A stretch of 64,000 nucleotides of DNA from Propionibacteriaceae bacterium (GTDB lineage Bacteria > Actinomycetota > Actinomycetes > Propionibacteriales > Propionibacteriaceae): positions 1 through 64,000 of the forward strand of contig JAISJP010000016.1 of NCBI GenBank assembly GCA_031261455.1, read 5' to 3'. Positions 38,620-47,682 of the stretch are shown here, piece by piece. The notes under the pieces are model-generated. The model saw only the letters and a program-made list of their open reading frames with translations. It did no database searches and had not been told where the DNA came from. A program made the position numbers and the translations under genes. Position 1 is the stretch's first letter. Each line of letters opens with the position of its first letter.

Positions 38620-40431
38620 ATGCAGAACAAACCGATAAATCCAAAAGGGCGCTTTCTGGTCGGCCTATTGGCAACAAGTCTGATCGCAAGCATGGGCCTG
38701 CTGAACAGCTCCAGCGCCTCAGCCGTCGCCCCTGACCCCACCAACTACCTCCTGACCGGTCGCAACGGTGGCACCTACGCTGACCCCACTGGCAAAGATG
38801 TCTGGGTAGACCTCTACGTCGGTACCGGCGGCGCGGAGCCGTACAAGACCGCGCTGGAATGGGATGACTACGGCACCTTGAGCGAGTCCATGCTCAATCG
38901 CGTCCAGGGTACCGGGCTCACGGCGCAAGCTGCTGTAACGCTCCCCGCACGCTACAACACCTTGCGTGACGACATGTTTATCTCCGCGCGAACTGATGAC
39001 GCCGCAGGTGGAACCATTCCGGCTCCCAAGATTGTCTTCGACGCAGAGTCCAGCACCTCAAACAGTGTCGGTTCCAAGACTGCGAATCCAAATGAGTACA
39101 TTGATGGAGTTATAGTGCTGCACGCGACGAATTACGTGCAGTCTACCTATCCTTCTTGGTTCATCTCGATCCTGAACTCTGCCAATAGCCAGCTGGCCAA
39201 TCAACGTGGTGCCAAAGAGTTGACTGGCCTGTTCACCGACCTCGTGTCAGATATTAACCCTAACTTCCCGAGGGGTTTGGGTGCACATCTGAAGCTCATC
39301 GGCTTCTACCGCAACGGTCTTGAGGCCACTCTGAGTGCATCCGCCTTCGCGGTCGACGAAACTTCTTACACCGCCACCGACGCTAACCGTCTAGCTGATG
39401 CCAAGACGGTTGTCAACGTCACGGCTGACATCACGACCGCATCTGACGTTTCCCAACTAGCCAACGGTGTGAACCTAGGCATTGAGGTCACTCGTCCCAC
39501 GATCACCGATGGCGACAACCGCACGTTCTACTACTCGAAGGACAGCTCTGCGGCTTTCAACGATGCCGCTAGCTTCAGCAGCATCACCATCACTGACAAC
39601 GGCATCAAGCCTGCGGCAACGTCAGGTGGTGCCATCGATCCGATTGGTACCGCTAACGCGGAGAGCCGCACCGTCGTGTTCCTGCGTGAGAAGACCGGCA
39701 CTCCCACCGCTTGGTCTGCCGTCTCTGCCAGTGACCAGTACAACTTGGGCACTCCTGGTGATGTCACCTCGCTGAAGGCGAAGCTCGACGCGTTCGCTGC
39801 CGGCACTGAGGTCGAACTGCTCTACACCTACGCTGGTGCCGATGCTGACTCTTCTGTGATCGGTGCCCTGCCGTCCGCCGCAATCAACGAAAAGGGCGCC
39901 TACGCAGTTCCGCTACTTCGTACCCTGAAGATCGTTCAGTCGGTTCCGTTGTACCGCTTCTACAACAGTGCCACCAACGCTCACTTCTACACCGCTGATG
40001 AGGCCGAGAAGAACTACGTTCTGGCGACATGGCCGCAGTTCAGCCTCGAAGGTATTGCTGCTCGCGTTATCCCCGGGCAATCGACCACCGACCCCAATCA
40101 GGTAGTTCCGCAGCGTTTCTACCTGCCTGGGCTGGGCGTGCACTTCTACACAGCCGACACCAGTGAGGTGGCTTGGGTCAAGGCGAACTTGACTGCTACG
40201 CACTCACACGAGGGCTTCTCGTATGTAGCCTTCCAACGTACGCCTGATGAATCCGGTTGCGTGGTTCCGGGAACAATCCCGTTCTACCGCTTCCAGAACC
40301 ACAACAACGGTACGCACTTCTACACCGCTGATGAAGACGAGAAGACCGGCGTTATCGGGCTCTATGACTGGGCTAGTGGCAAGGGCCAGTACGAGCTGGA
40401 GAGCGTCGCCTATTGCGTCCTCCCCAAGTAG
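38620..40431 (+). CDS. Secreted protein with three C-terminal DUF5648 repeats
   Basis: 603 residues. The signal peptide is basic N-K-P-I-N-P-K-G-R, a hydrophobic core F-L-V-G-L-L-A-T-S-L-I-A-S-M-G-L-L, and A-S-A as the cleavage site near residue 35. The middle is Thr/Asp/Asn-rich, beta-like and unrecognised. From about 445 three repeats follow: P-L-Y-R-F-Y-N-S-A-T-N-A-H-F-Y-T-A-D-E-A-E, R-F-Y-L-P-G-L-G-V-H-F-Y-T-A-D-T-S-E, F-Y-R-F-Q-N-H-N-N-G-T-H-F-Y-T-A-D-E-D-E. These DUF5648 modules occur on extracellular proteins and may bind surfaces. No LPXTG or membrane tail is present, so it is released. Confidence 0.9.
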   Translation: MQNKPINPKGRFLVGLLATSLIASMGLLNSSSASAVAPDPTNYLLTGRNGGTYADPTGKDVWVDLYVGTGGAEPYKTALEWDDYGTLSESMLNRVQGTGLTAQAAVTLPARYNTLRDDMFISARTDDAAGGTIPAPKIVFDAESSTSNSVGSKTANPNEYIDGVIVLHATNYVQSTYPSWFISILNSANSQLANQRGAKELTGLFTDLVSDINPNFPRGLGAHLKLIGFYRNGLEATLSASAFAVDETSYTATDANRLADAKTVVNVTADITTASDVSQLANGVNLGIEVTRPTITDGDNRTFYYSKDSSAAFNDAASFSSITITDNGIKPAATSGGAIDPIGTANAESRTVVFLREKTGTPTAWSAVSASDQYNLGTPGDVTSLKAKLDAFAAGTEVELLYTYAGADADSSVIGALPSAAINEKGAYAVPLLRTLKIVQSVPLYRFYNSATNAHFYTADEAEKNYVLATWPQFSLEGIAARVIPGQSTTDPNQVVPQRFYLPGLGVHFYTADTSEVAWVKANLTATHSHEGFSYVAFQRTPDESGCVVPGTIPFYRFQNHNNGTHFYTADEDEKTGVIGLYDWASGKGQYELESVAYCVLPK

Positions 40432-40433
40432 TC

Positions 40434-40458
40434 AGGTGTGAGTCCCGGACTCACACCT
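40434..40458 (+). terminator. Terminator hairpin after the DUF5648 gene
   Basis: AGGTGTGAGTCC and GGACTCACACCT, 12-bp perfect arms around one C, begin 2 bp after the stop codon. In RNA a 10-bp stem with a CCCGG loop is expected. A weak T/C-rich stretch follows. Confidence 0.7.
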
Positions 40459-40483
40459 CCTAGCCCAGCACCTAGCTGACAAA

Positions 40484-40527
40484 ACACGTGGGCTGTCATA
40501 TCTCCCAAGATACGGCAGCCCACGTGT
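40484..40527 (+). terminator. Second hairpin: 12-bp arms with inner stem
   Basis: ACACGTGGGCTG (40484-40495) and CAGCCCACGTGT (40516-40527) are exact complements. The 20-nt loop contains an inner TATCT-ccca-AGATA stem. It lies 37 bp upstream of tRNA-Ala, so it may insulate that gene. Confidence 0.65.
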
Positions 40528-40564
40528 CACTATCCCGAACCCGTGGTAAAGTATCTACGCACAA

Positions 40565-40637
40565 GGGGCATTGGCGCAGTTGGTAGCGCGTCTCGTTCGC
40601 AATGAGAAGGTCAGGGGTTCGAATCCCCTATGCTCCA
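40565..40637 (+). tRNA. tRNA-Ala (anticodon CGC)
   Basis: Acceptor GGGGCAT/ATGCTCC has the G3:U70 pair that defines alanine tRNAs. The anticodon loop TTCGCAA is closed by TCTCG/TGAGA, and the T-arm is GGGGTTCGAATCCCC. The discriminator is A40637. CCA is not encoded (CGA follows). Confidence 0.97.
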
Positions 40638-40638
40638 C

Positions 40639-40678
40639 GAAATTGAGGGGCCGTCCGAATGGACGGCCCCTCAATTTC
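40639..40678 (+). terminator. Strong hairpin directly after tRNA-Ala
   Basis: GAAATTGAGGGGCCGTCC (40639-40656), loop GAAT, then the perfect 18-bp complement (40661-40678). It begins 2 nt after the tRNA and is almost certainly its terminator. A second perfect hairpin, GCGGAAGGCCC/GGGCCTTCCGC, lies at 40724-40748. Confidence 0.85.
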
Positions 40679-40805
40679 ATTACGCGCTGTGGATTCGAAC
40701 CCGTGAGAGGATGAACGGTGAACGCGGAAGGCCCGGTGGGCCTTCCGCCCGTTCGTCGGCTGAGCGCTATGCGCGATGCCGGTGGATTCGCGAAGCGAAT
40801 ACACG

Positions 40806-40918
40806 CGAATCCCCTATGCTCCACACGAGGAGAAGCATATCCAAGAGCTTGCTCTTGAGAGATGCGCCGACGAGTGTAATAGGAAGTGCAAGCGACCGAG
40901 CACGAAATTGAGGGGCCG
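40806..40918 (+). repeat. Second, interrupted copy of the tRNA-Ala 3' end with a 76-bp insert
   Basis: 40806-40824 repeats 40620-40638 (19 bp: T-arm to just past the tRNA end) and 40901-40918 repeats 40636-40653 (18 bp: the downstream hairpin arm). In the tRNA locus these two segments are contiguous, overlapping by CAC. Here they are separated by 76 bp (40825-40900), with CAC on both sides of the insert. The insert starts ACGAGGAGAAGCA and contains the hairpin CAAGAGC-TT-GCTCTTG. The same start follows tRNA-Pro at 60558. Confidence 0.85.
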
Positions 40919-41072
40919 CACCTCCTGCTGGTTTCAACGGCGGCAGAATGAGGGCAAATGGGGTGTGGCGACTGCCTTGCGTGACCCTTTGTCATTTAGA
41001 ATTGGATGCAATCAAATTCGACAGGACGAGGCGCGCTTGTACGCTGCGTTCGCATCTACGAAAGGTAGCGAC

Positions 41073-41543
41073 ATGGGGCATTTTGCAAAGCCAGATGGCG
41101 AGCCCATTATTCCGGGGAGCCTCGCGCCACTTACCAAGGACCGCATCAAGGCAGTTCTGGATTCTGAAGGCTATAAGTACGACGTCGATGATGATGGCGA
41201 CATCTGGGGCGGTTGGCCGGACACCACGTTCTGGTTCTTGACCATGGGGCAGCAGAAGGAGATTCTGATGCTGCGTGGCCGTTGGGACAAGCGCCTAGAA
41301 CTTACCGATGTTGACAAGGTGCTACCCATCTTGGACAAGTGGCATCGCGAGCACTTCTTCCCGCGTGCCCTCACCGTTCCATTCGAGGACGACGGCGACC
41401 TGCGCCTGTTCACTGAGGTGGTCATCGACTGCGAGTACGGCATCACGGACGAGCAGATGACGTTGCACCTGCGTTCCTGCCTGTCTTCCACGTGGGACCT
41501 GGTGGCCCTGCTCAAGGAAGCGTTCCCGAACGCTCGCGACTAA
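41073..41543 (+). CDS. YbjN-domain protein
   Basis: 156 residues from ATG 41073 (the frame further upstream is tRNA-flank repeat sequence). It has the YbjN/type III secretion chaperone-like alpha-beta fold: L-T-K-D-R-I-K-A-V-L-D-S-E-G-Y-K-Y-D-V-D-D-D-G-D-I, the strand T-F-W-F-L-T-M-G, W-H-R-E-H-F-F-P-R-A and the late acidic strand V-I-D-C-E-Y-G-I-T. Actinobacterial YbjN proteins are common and of unknown role. It lies 100 bp upstream of the HSP90-like gene. Confidence 0.85.
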   Translation: MGHFAKPDGEPIIPGSLAPLTKDRIKAVLDSEGYKYDVDDDGDIWGGWPDTTFWFLTMGQQKEILMLRGRWDKRLELTDVDKVLPILDKWHREHFFPRALTVPFEDDGDLRLFTEVVIDCEYGITDEQMTLHLRSCLSSTWDLVALLKEAFPNARD

Positions 41544-41643
41544 CTGTCTGACGGACAACTGGCAACAAGACTCAGCCCGGCAGCTCGCGTGACGATGCGC
41601 GCTGCCGGGCGGTTACTTATGAGCGAATAGACTGGGAGGTGAG

Positions 41644-43599
41644 ATGAGTAGCGAAGAACAACCAAGAGAAGCATTTCAGGTCGATCTACACGGCGTGGTG
41701 GACCTGTTTGCGCGACATTTGTACTCCAGCCCGCGCGTGTTTATGCGCGAGATGTTGCAGAACGGTGTTGACGCCATCACGGCACGCCACGCCATCGACC
41801 CCACCTGTCCCGCTCAGGTGCGTCTTATCCCCCGCACTGGCAAGACGCCGAGCGACACCCAGCTTGAGGTTGTGGACACCGGCATTGGCCTCAGTCGCGA
41901 CGAGGCCACCGACCTGCTGGCTACCATCGGTCGCTCCTCCAAGCGTGAGGAGGACGTGGAGAAGGCACGCGGTCAGTATCTCGGTCAGTTCGGCATCGGC
42001 CTGTTGAGCGCGTTCATGGTTGCGGAGGAGATCGAGATGTTCTCCCGCAGCGCCCGCAACCCGGACGAGCCGCCCATCGTGTGGCGGGGCTTCGCCAACG
42101 GCTCTTACACGCTCACCACCATCACGTTGGACGAGTATGTGGCCGCCCGTGGCGATGATTTTCCCGGTTCGCTGGTGCGACTGATCGCCCGCCACGACCA
42201 GTGGAAGCTGCTCACCCGCACCTCCGTGACCGCCCTGGCAAAGGAGTACGGCTCGCTGCTACCCGTTGACGTGTCCATCGAGGTGCCGATGGCTGACGGC
42301 GAGGTGCTGTGGGACCGCATCACACAGGCCGACTCTCCGTGGCTCGCCACCCACCCGTCCCAACAGGACCGCGCCGCCGCCCTCACAAGGCACTGCCGGG
42401 AGACGCTCGGCTTCACCCCCTTGGCTGCGTTCGACATCAATCTGCCCGTCGCGGGAGTCACCGGCATCGGTTTTGTGCTGCCCAACTCCACCGCGCCTTC
42501 CGCCCGCAGCGCCCACCGCGTGTACTTGAAGCGCATGCTGGTGGGCACTCACGTGGCCGAAATCGTGCCTGACTGGGCCTTCTTCGTGCGCTGCATCATC
42601 GACTCGTCGTCCCTACGTCCAACCGCCAGTCGCGAAGCGCTCTATGAAGACGAGGTGCTGATCGCCACCCGCGAGGCTCTCGGCAAACTCATCATGGAGT
42701 GGACCGCCGAACTGCTCAACGAGGACTCCGATATCCGACGCGAGTTCGTGCGTGTGCATCACCTCGCCATCCGCTCGCTGGCGCTGCACGACGACCAGAT
42801 GCTCGACCTAGCGGCCCGCGTGCTGCCCTACGAGACCACGCTGGGCATGTTCACCCTAGAGGAGTTCGCGCGCGAGCAGGGCGGCATCCGCTACACCCCC
42901 TCGCTTGAGGAGTTCCACCGCATCGGCCCCGTCGCCTCCGCGCAAGAGTTGGGCGTAGTCAACGCAGGGTACGTCTACGACGCCGAACTGCTGGGCAAGC
43001 TCGCCGCGCGTCACCCCGAATGGAACATCCGCCTGCTTCAAGCGGGCGACGTTGAGGCCACCCTCACCCCGCTGGAACCGCACGAAGAGTTGCCGTTCTT
43101 CGACTACATGATGGTGGCCAGGCACACCCTAGAGCCGCTCAGTTGCGAGCCGGTGCTGCGTTACTTCGATCCGGTGGAGATCCCGTCCCTGTTTGTCACC
43201 AACGCTGCGTCCGAACACCAACGCAGTCTTGAAGACACCCAAACCGAGGTTGACAACCTGTGGAGCCAAGTGTTGGGCGGTTTCGCGCACTCCAGCAGCA
43301 AGCGTCACCTGGTGCTCAACGCTGGCAACGAGGCGGTGAAGGCGTTGGCGTCCATCAGTGATCAGGACGTGGCAAAGGCGGCCACCAACTCGCTGTACGT
43401 GACCAGCAGGCTGAGCGCTGGCGAGCCGTTGCGGCACAAAGAAGCGGTGCTGCTCAACGAGTCGCTGACGGCGTTGCTGCGCAGTGCCACACAAGGTGCC
43501 GACAACTCGAACCCTGGCTCTGACGGCAACGCAGGCCCCGCAGACGGCAACGGCGACACGCACGGCAGTCATGGCGACAATGGAGGCAGCAGAGACTGA
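41644..43599 (+). CDS. Diverged HSP90-family chaperone (HtpG-like)
   Basis: 651 residues. The GHKL ATP-binding domain is intact: R-E-M-L-Q-N-G-V-D-A-I-T-A (Asn for ATP; normal HtpG has E-L-I-S-N-A-S-D-A), D-T-G-I-G-L-S, A-T-I-G-R-S-S-K-R, G-Q-F-G-I-G-L-L-S-A-F-M-V. The middle-domain arginine is in the P-T-A-S-R-E region (S-S-L-R-P-T-A-S-R-E-A-L-Y). The C-terminal dimer domain is short or divergent and ends in a disordered Gly/Asp/Asn tail. Actinobacteria carry this separate HSP90 branch. The stop overlaps the TPR gene start (TGATG). Confidence 0.93.
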   Translation: MSSEEQPREAFQVDLHGVVDLFARHLYSSPRVFMREMLQNGVDAITARHAIDPTCPAQVRLIPRTGKTPSDTQLEVVDTGIGLSRDEATDLLATIGRSSKREEDVEKARGQYLGQFGIGLLSAFMVAEEIEMFSRSARNPDEPPIVWRGFANGSYTLTTITLDEYVAARGDDFPGSLVRLIARHDQWKLLTRTSVTALAKEYGSLLPVDVSIEVPMADGEVLWDRITQADSPWLATHPSQQDRAAALTRHCRETLGFTPLAAFDINLPVAGVTGIGFVLPNSTAPSARSAHRVYLKRMLVGTHVAEIVPDWAFFVRCIIDSSSLRPTASREALYEDEVLIATREALGKLIMEWTAELLNEDSDIRREFVRVHHLAIRSLALHDDQMLDLAARVLPYETTLGMFTLEEFAREQGGIRYTPSLEEFHRIGPVASAQELGVVNAGYVYDAELLGKLAARHPEWNIRLLQAGDVEATLTPLEPHEELPFFDYMMVARHTLEPLSCEPVLRYFDPVEIPSLFVTNAASEHQRSLEDTQTEVDNLWSQVLGGFAHSSSKRHLVLNAGNEAVKALASISDQDVAKAATNSLYVTSRLSAGEPLRHKEAVLLNESLTALLRSATQGADNSNPGSDGNAGPADGNGDTHGSHGDNGGSRD

Positions 43600-45692
43600 T
43601 GAGTGAACGCACCGTAGACGACGTCAACCGGATCATCGCCCGCATCGAGCACATGCCTTACGGCGCTGCTCGCACGGCCGCCTGCCTGCTGGAGTGCAAT
43701 AAGGTGGAAGTCGAAGGGCCGGACGAGTGTCGCGCCTACGCGTACAACACGCTGGTCGAAAGCTACAACCTTGGCGGTGAGGCCGAGAAAGCCTACGTGC
43801 CGTTCACGCGCGTGGTGGCCCTGTTCGACACCCACCCAGAGTGGTTCGACGACAAAGATCGTTTTGACATGTTTTGGTCGTTCAAGTGGATGGTGAACGG
43901 CTTGTCTGACTATCCTGCCGTGTCCAAACGTCAAATCGACGCGACGCTGGCCGACATGGAGCGCCGCTTTGCCGAAAACTCGCAGGGTATGGACGCCCCC
44001 AGACAGGCGCGATTCTTCTGGAGTTGGCACATCGGCGACCCGAACATGGAAACCTATCTCGACGAATGGATCGCCACGCCGCGCGACAAGATGTCCGACT
44101 GCATCCTGTGTGTGGCCGGGGATCGCATCACCTACTTGGCGCTCCACGGACGGCTCGCCGAGGCCGAGGACCAGATGAACGCCATCCTCAACGACCCGGA
44201 TGTGCGACGCTCTTGTCGTTCCGAACCGGGCACCATGTTCGCCGTCATGGCGCTTGCCTATCTGGCGCGCAACCAGCCGGGTGACGTGGCCGAAGCCGTG
44301 CGGTTGTATCGCCGCACGCGCGCCTTCCTTGATGACAGCGACCAGCAGTTGCTGAGCGCCACCGGGCGCTGCATCACGTTCTTGGCCGCAGGTCACAACA
44401 TCGATTTGGCGCTTGACTACCTACAACGTCACCTTGACCGTCTGGATCAGGCTGAGAGCCCGATGTCTCGACTGTCCTTCTTGCGCGGTGCCGGGGCAGC
44501 GATGCGCATCATCGCTGAAGACTTAGCCTCGGCTAACTTTCCCATTCCGTACGCCACGCACGGTGCCACGGTTGGCGAGTTGTGGGAGTGGATTCGCGCC
44601 GAGGCCGAAGCCCTGGCTGCCCAGTTCGATGTCCGCAACGGGTCTAGCGCGGTCAGTGATGAACTGCACCTGGCGTGGGAGGCGCGCGCCTTGCCCCAGC
44701 CCATCAATCTTGGGTTAGTGCCTGCGCTGGATGAGGCGCTGCCGGAGGTGCCAGTCCCAGAGGTCGGGTTCGCGCGCGATGAGAGTGACGATGCGCCCAG
44801 ATTTGCGCCCTCGTCCTCCGCGTCCGCGTCCTCACCCTCACCCTCACCCTCCTCGGAGTCGGGTGACGAGCCTGCGTCCCCGGCAAGTGAGCCGGACTCC
44901 GACGCCGACCCCCTCACTCTTGGCCCCGTGGAAACGCCGTTGGCAAGCACGGACTTGCTGGCCGAGGCCGAACGCGCTGCCCGACGAGGTAACCTCGAAG
45001 CGGTCGGTCTTTATATCGATACAGCTCGGGCCTTTGAGGTTGAAGGCAGCCTGCAAGAGGCGGGGTTCGCGTGGGCCGAGGCGGGTCAAGTGGCCAGCAA
45101 GAACGAAGACCATGCCGGTGCCGAGCGTTGCTTCACCCGCTCCATGCGGCTTCTCCACGTCATCGAAACCCCGATCAACTACGTTGTGCCCATTGGACTC
45201 AGCCTGATCGAGACGCTCAGCAAACAACGCCGCTGGGCCGAGGCAGACGCCCTGATCGCACAGCTGCACACGCAAGTGACCGATGCCTTGTTGGCACTGG
45301 AGTCCGCCAACAAGGACGACAGTGACAAGCGCAAGGCCGAACAACTCAAGTCCAAGCTGCTGCAAACCGACCTGGAACTGGACAACGCTTCTGCCGGGAT
45401 CGCCTTCGCTCAAGGTGACCTGTTGCTGGGTGGCACTAGAGCAATCGCCGTTGCCGAAGCCATGGCCGACCTGGGCAATGTACGCGCCGCCGCCGGTGCG
45501 TTTGTGAACGCTGGCGAGTCGCTGGCGCAGGTGCCCGATGAGCGGGCCATCTACGCCTTTGAATCGGCGATGGAGGCGTGGAGCATCCTGCGCATGCGCG
45601 ACAACCGGATGGCCGCGGCAAACCACCTGATCGACGCCTTACGCGCCTTCGGCAGAAACGATCAAGCCGATGAATTGGCGCAGAACTTGTAG
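43599..45692 (+). CDS. TPR-like protein coupled to the HSP90-like gene
   Basis: 697 residues, cytoplasmic. Residues 1-390 are helical repeats (for example A-Y-A-Y-N-T-L-V-E-S-Y-N-L-G-G-E-A-E-K-A, then V-M-A-L-A-Y-L-A-R-N-Q-P-G-D-V-A-E-A-V-R-L). Residues 400-450 are a Ser/Pro/Glu/Asp linker containing an S-P-S repeat. Residues 450-697 form a second repeat block (A-A-R-R-G-N-L-E-A-V-G-L-Y-I-D-T-A-R). The stop/start overlap with the chaperone gene suggests a co-chaperone or adaptor, as eukaryotic HSP90 uses TPR partners; this is inference. Confidence 0.85.
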   Translation: MSERTVDDVNRIIARIEHMPYGAARTAACLLECNKVEVEGPDECRAYAYNTLVESYNLGGEAEKAYVPFTRVVALFDTHPEWFDDKDRFDMFWSFKWMVNGLSDYPAVSKRQIDATLADMERRFAENSQGMDAPRQARFFWSWHIGDPNMETYLDEWIATPRDKMSDCILCVAGDRITYLALHGRLAEAEDQMNAILNDPDVRRSCRSEPGTMFAVMALAYLARNQPGDVAEAVRLYRRTRAFLDDSDQQLLSATGRCITFLAAGHNIDLALDYLQRHLDRLDQAESPMSRLSFLRGAGAAMRIIAEDLASANFPIPYATHGATVGELWEWIRAEAEALAAQFDVRNGSSAVSDELHLAWEARALPQPINLGLVPALDEALPEVPVPEVGFARDESDDAPRFAPSSSASASSPSPSPSSESGDEPASPASEPDSDADPLTLGPVETPLASTDLLAEAERAARRGNLEAVGLYIDTARAFEVEGSLQEAGFAWAEAGQVASKNEDHAGAERCFTRSMRLLHVIETPINYVVPIGLSLIETLSKQRRWAEADALIAQLHTQVTDALLALESANKDDSDKRKAEQLKSKLLQTDLELDNASAGIAFAQGDLLLGGTRAIAVAEAMADLGNVRAAAGAFVNAGESLAQVPDERAIYAFESAMEAWSILRMRDNRMAAANHLIDALRAFGRNDQADELAQNL

Positions 45693-46434
45693 GGCGCGCC
45701 TTGGGGCGGTCGTGGGGGCACTCAGTCTAGTAGTGGGACTAGTGAGCGCCTGCACCACGCAGCCCTATGAACCTCCCGTGCCCGGCTCTGGCCGATGGTC
45801 CAACAACACTCAAACTACCGGTGCGCCCAATCCAACAGGTACCACAAACCCCACACAGCCGACAGACCCAACAGGGTCCGCCACTCCGAGCAGGTCCGGT
45901 GCGCGCAACAACCCGGAACCGCCCGCCACACCCAGCGTCATGACACCCCTGCCCACCAAGATGGATGCGCAGGGACGCGTCCCTGTCAACGGTTACTCCG
46001 TGCTCAACGTGTTGCTCGGCACCGAAGAAGGTGCCGCGATGAGCGTGCTGCAGTTCGCAATCGGCAATCCGCTCGACACCATATCCCGCGAGGCGCGCTG
46101 CTCTGCCGCTGTGCCACCGCCGTATCAAGTGATCGTCACGTGGGGAGGCTTCAGCCTCACGTTTGAGGCTGCCGACTCCAATCCAGACAGCCCGCGCACC
46201 CTGGTTGCGTGGACGTATGGCGTGTCGGTGGACACCGGACCGGAGATCGTGCTGGAAGACGGTTCCGCTCCGGCAACCTCTTTTGATGACCTCAAGTTGC
46301 GCTACCCTGAGGGAGTGATCACCGCAGGCATGTGGCCGGGGTCAAAGATGTTTGTCCTGCCCGACGGCACCAGCTACCTCGGATATGATGCCGTTGAGGT
46401 GGTGTTTGCGGGCAACCTGGCCTTCTGCGACTAG
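45670..46434 (+). CDS. Lipoprotein of unknown function
   Basis: 254 residues from ATG 45670, overlapping the TPR gene by 23 nt. A signal peptide with lipobox V-S-A-C (Cys28) is followed by a Pro/Thr/Asn linker to about residue 95 and a globular domain of about 155 residues with two cysteines (A-R-C-S-A and the terminal A-F-C-D). A G-Y-D-A-V-E-V-V-F motif closes it. It is anchored outside the membrane. No family recognised. The overlap suggests cotranscription with the HSP90-TPR pair. Confidence 0.82.
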   Translation: MNWRRTCRARLGAVVGALSLVVGLVSACTTQPYEPPVPGSGRWSNNTQTTGAPNPTGTTNPTQPTDPTGSATPSRSGARNNPEPPATPSVMTPLPTKMDAQGRVPVNGYSVLNVLLGTEEGAAMSVLQFAIGNPLDTISREARCSAAVPPPYQVIVTWGGFSLTFEAADSNPDSPRTLVAWTYGVSVDTGPEIVLEDGSAPATSFDDLKLRYPEGVITAGMWPGSKMFVLPDGTSYLGYDAVEVVFAGNLAFCD

Positions 46435-46568
46435 ACCTTCACCAAGTCGTCACTAAGCGTTGAGACATGAGCCAAACAAATTGAGCCAAACCACCGGCTC
46501 TTCGGCTAGTCTTTCAGTGATACCCTGAGCGCAAGAAACCCGTGCGATAAGGACAAAGGCGAAGCGAA

Positions 46569-47546
46569 GTGCAGACCCCAAACCCTGCCAGGCCGAACGT
46601 GTACGGCCCACTGGGCGGCGCGGACAACCGTGCCGCCGATTTGTTGCGTCAAGCGCAGGCTCTCGCGGAGCGCATCCGCGGTGAGGCAATTCAAGATGCC
46701 GAGCGGATGAAACAGCAGGCCAGGGTCGATGCTGACAACATGCGCGGAGCAGCCGGTCATGAGTTTGAGGTGGCACGAGCCGCCATCCGCCGAGAGGCCG
46801 ACATGGTTCGAGCCGCCGCCATGGAAGACGCCGAGGCAACCCGCAACAGAGTCGGCTACCTTCGCGATGAGGCCATGTCACTGGAGTCACAGATCGCTGC
46901 GCGGCGTGCTGCCGCAGAACGCGACATGGGCGGCATTGTGGCGCAGATTCAGCGCGCCAAAGATGAGGCCCGACAGATTGTGCAAGATGCCTCAGATCAC
47001 GCCACCCAGTTGGTCAAGCAGGCCGAAAGAAGCGCCTACGAGACCGTCGAGCGCATTCACGCAGATGCCCAACTGGCCCGTGACACCGCTGTACGTCTCA
47101 TCAGCCAGGTTTACGCCAACCACGAAGCTGAACTGACGAAACGCAAGACCGAACTGGAAGCAGAACTTGCCGACGCGCGGTCCAAGACCGAAGCGGAACT
47201 AGCGGCAGTACACGCGGCCTGCGCCCAAGAGGTAACAGAACAGCGTCGCAACGCGGCCGTCGAGATAGCTGCCGCGCGCGAGGCGCTAGCCGCAGAACAG
47301 ACTAACGTACGCGCCGAGTTGGAGCGGACCCGCGCCGAGGTTGAGGCGCACCTAGCCGATGAACGCAGAGCGTTCGAGAGCGAACGTGCCACCGTCCAGT
47401 CCGAGATCAAGACCATGCGCACACAAAGCCAAGAGGCCGTAAATCTGTTGCTAACTCGCGCCCGCGAACAAGGCGAACGCGAACTCCAAGCCACCCGTGA
47501 CCGCATCGCGCTCGTCGACCAACGCATCCGGCAACGCGCGTCGTGA
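46569..47546 (+). CDS. Long coiled-coil protein (DivIVA/Scy-like character)
   Basis: 325 residues from GTG 46569. After a short Pro/Gly head, about residues 18-320 are continuous charged heptads rich in Ala, Glu, Arg and Gln, for example R-A-A-D-L-L-R-Q-A-Q-A-L-A-E-R-I and A-E-L-T-K-R-K-T-E-L-E-A-E-L-A. No membrane segment. Such proteins in actinobacteria organise polar growth or act as cytoskeletal filaments. The N-terminal DivIVA signature is not convincing, so the exact family is open. Monocistronic. Confidence 0.82.
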   Translation: MQTPNPARPNVYGPLGGADNRAADLLRQAQALAERIRGEAIQDAERMKQQARVDADNMRGAAGHEFEVARAAIRREADMVRAAAMEDAEATRNRVGYLRDEAMSLESQIAARRAAAERDMGGIVAQIQRAKDEARQIVQDASDHATQLVKQAERSAYETVERIHADAQLARDTAVRLISQVYANHEAELTKRKTELEAELADARSKTEAELAAVHAACAQEVTEQRRNAAVEIAAAREALAAEQTNVRAELERTRAEVEAHLADERRAFESERATVQSEIKTMRTQSQEAVNLLLTRAREQGERELQATRDRIALVDQRIRQRAS

Positions 47547-47682
47547 TGGTTTGCCGAGTTACTCGCAGTTTGTCAGGCTCGGGTAGTCTTGTATGTAGGC
47601 TTTGGCGCGTTCCCGAGCGCCACTACGTATGATGACGTGGCCTGACGCCAGGCCAGCTATGTGAAGGAGGTTGCGTCGCAAC

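Noticed and set aside
44523..44536. Perfect TTAGCC-TC-GGCTAA palindrome inside the TPR gene as an operator
   Set aside because: It lies deep in coding sequence with no promoter nearby; probably chance, though related to the sites before the GH3 gene.
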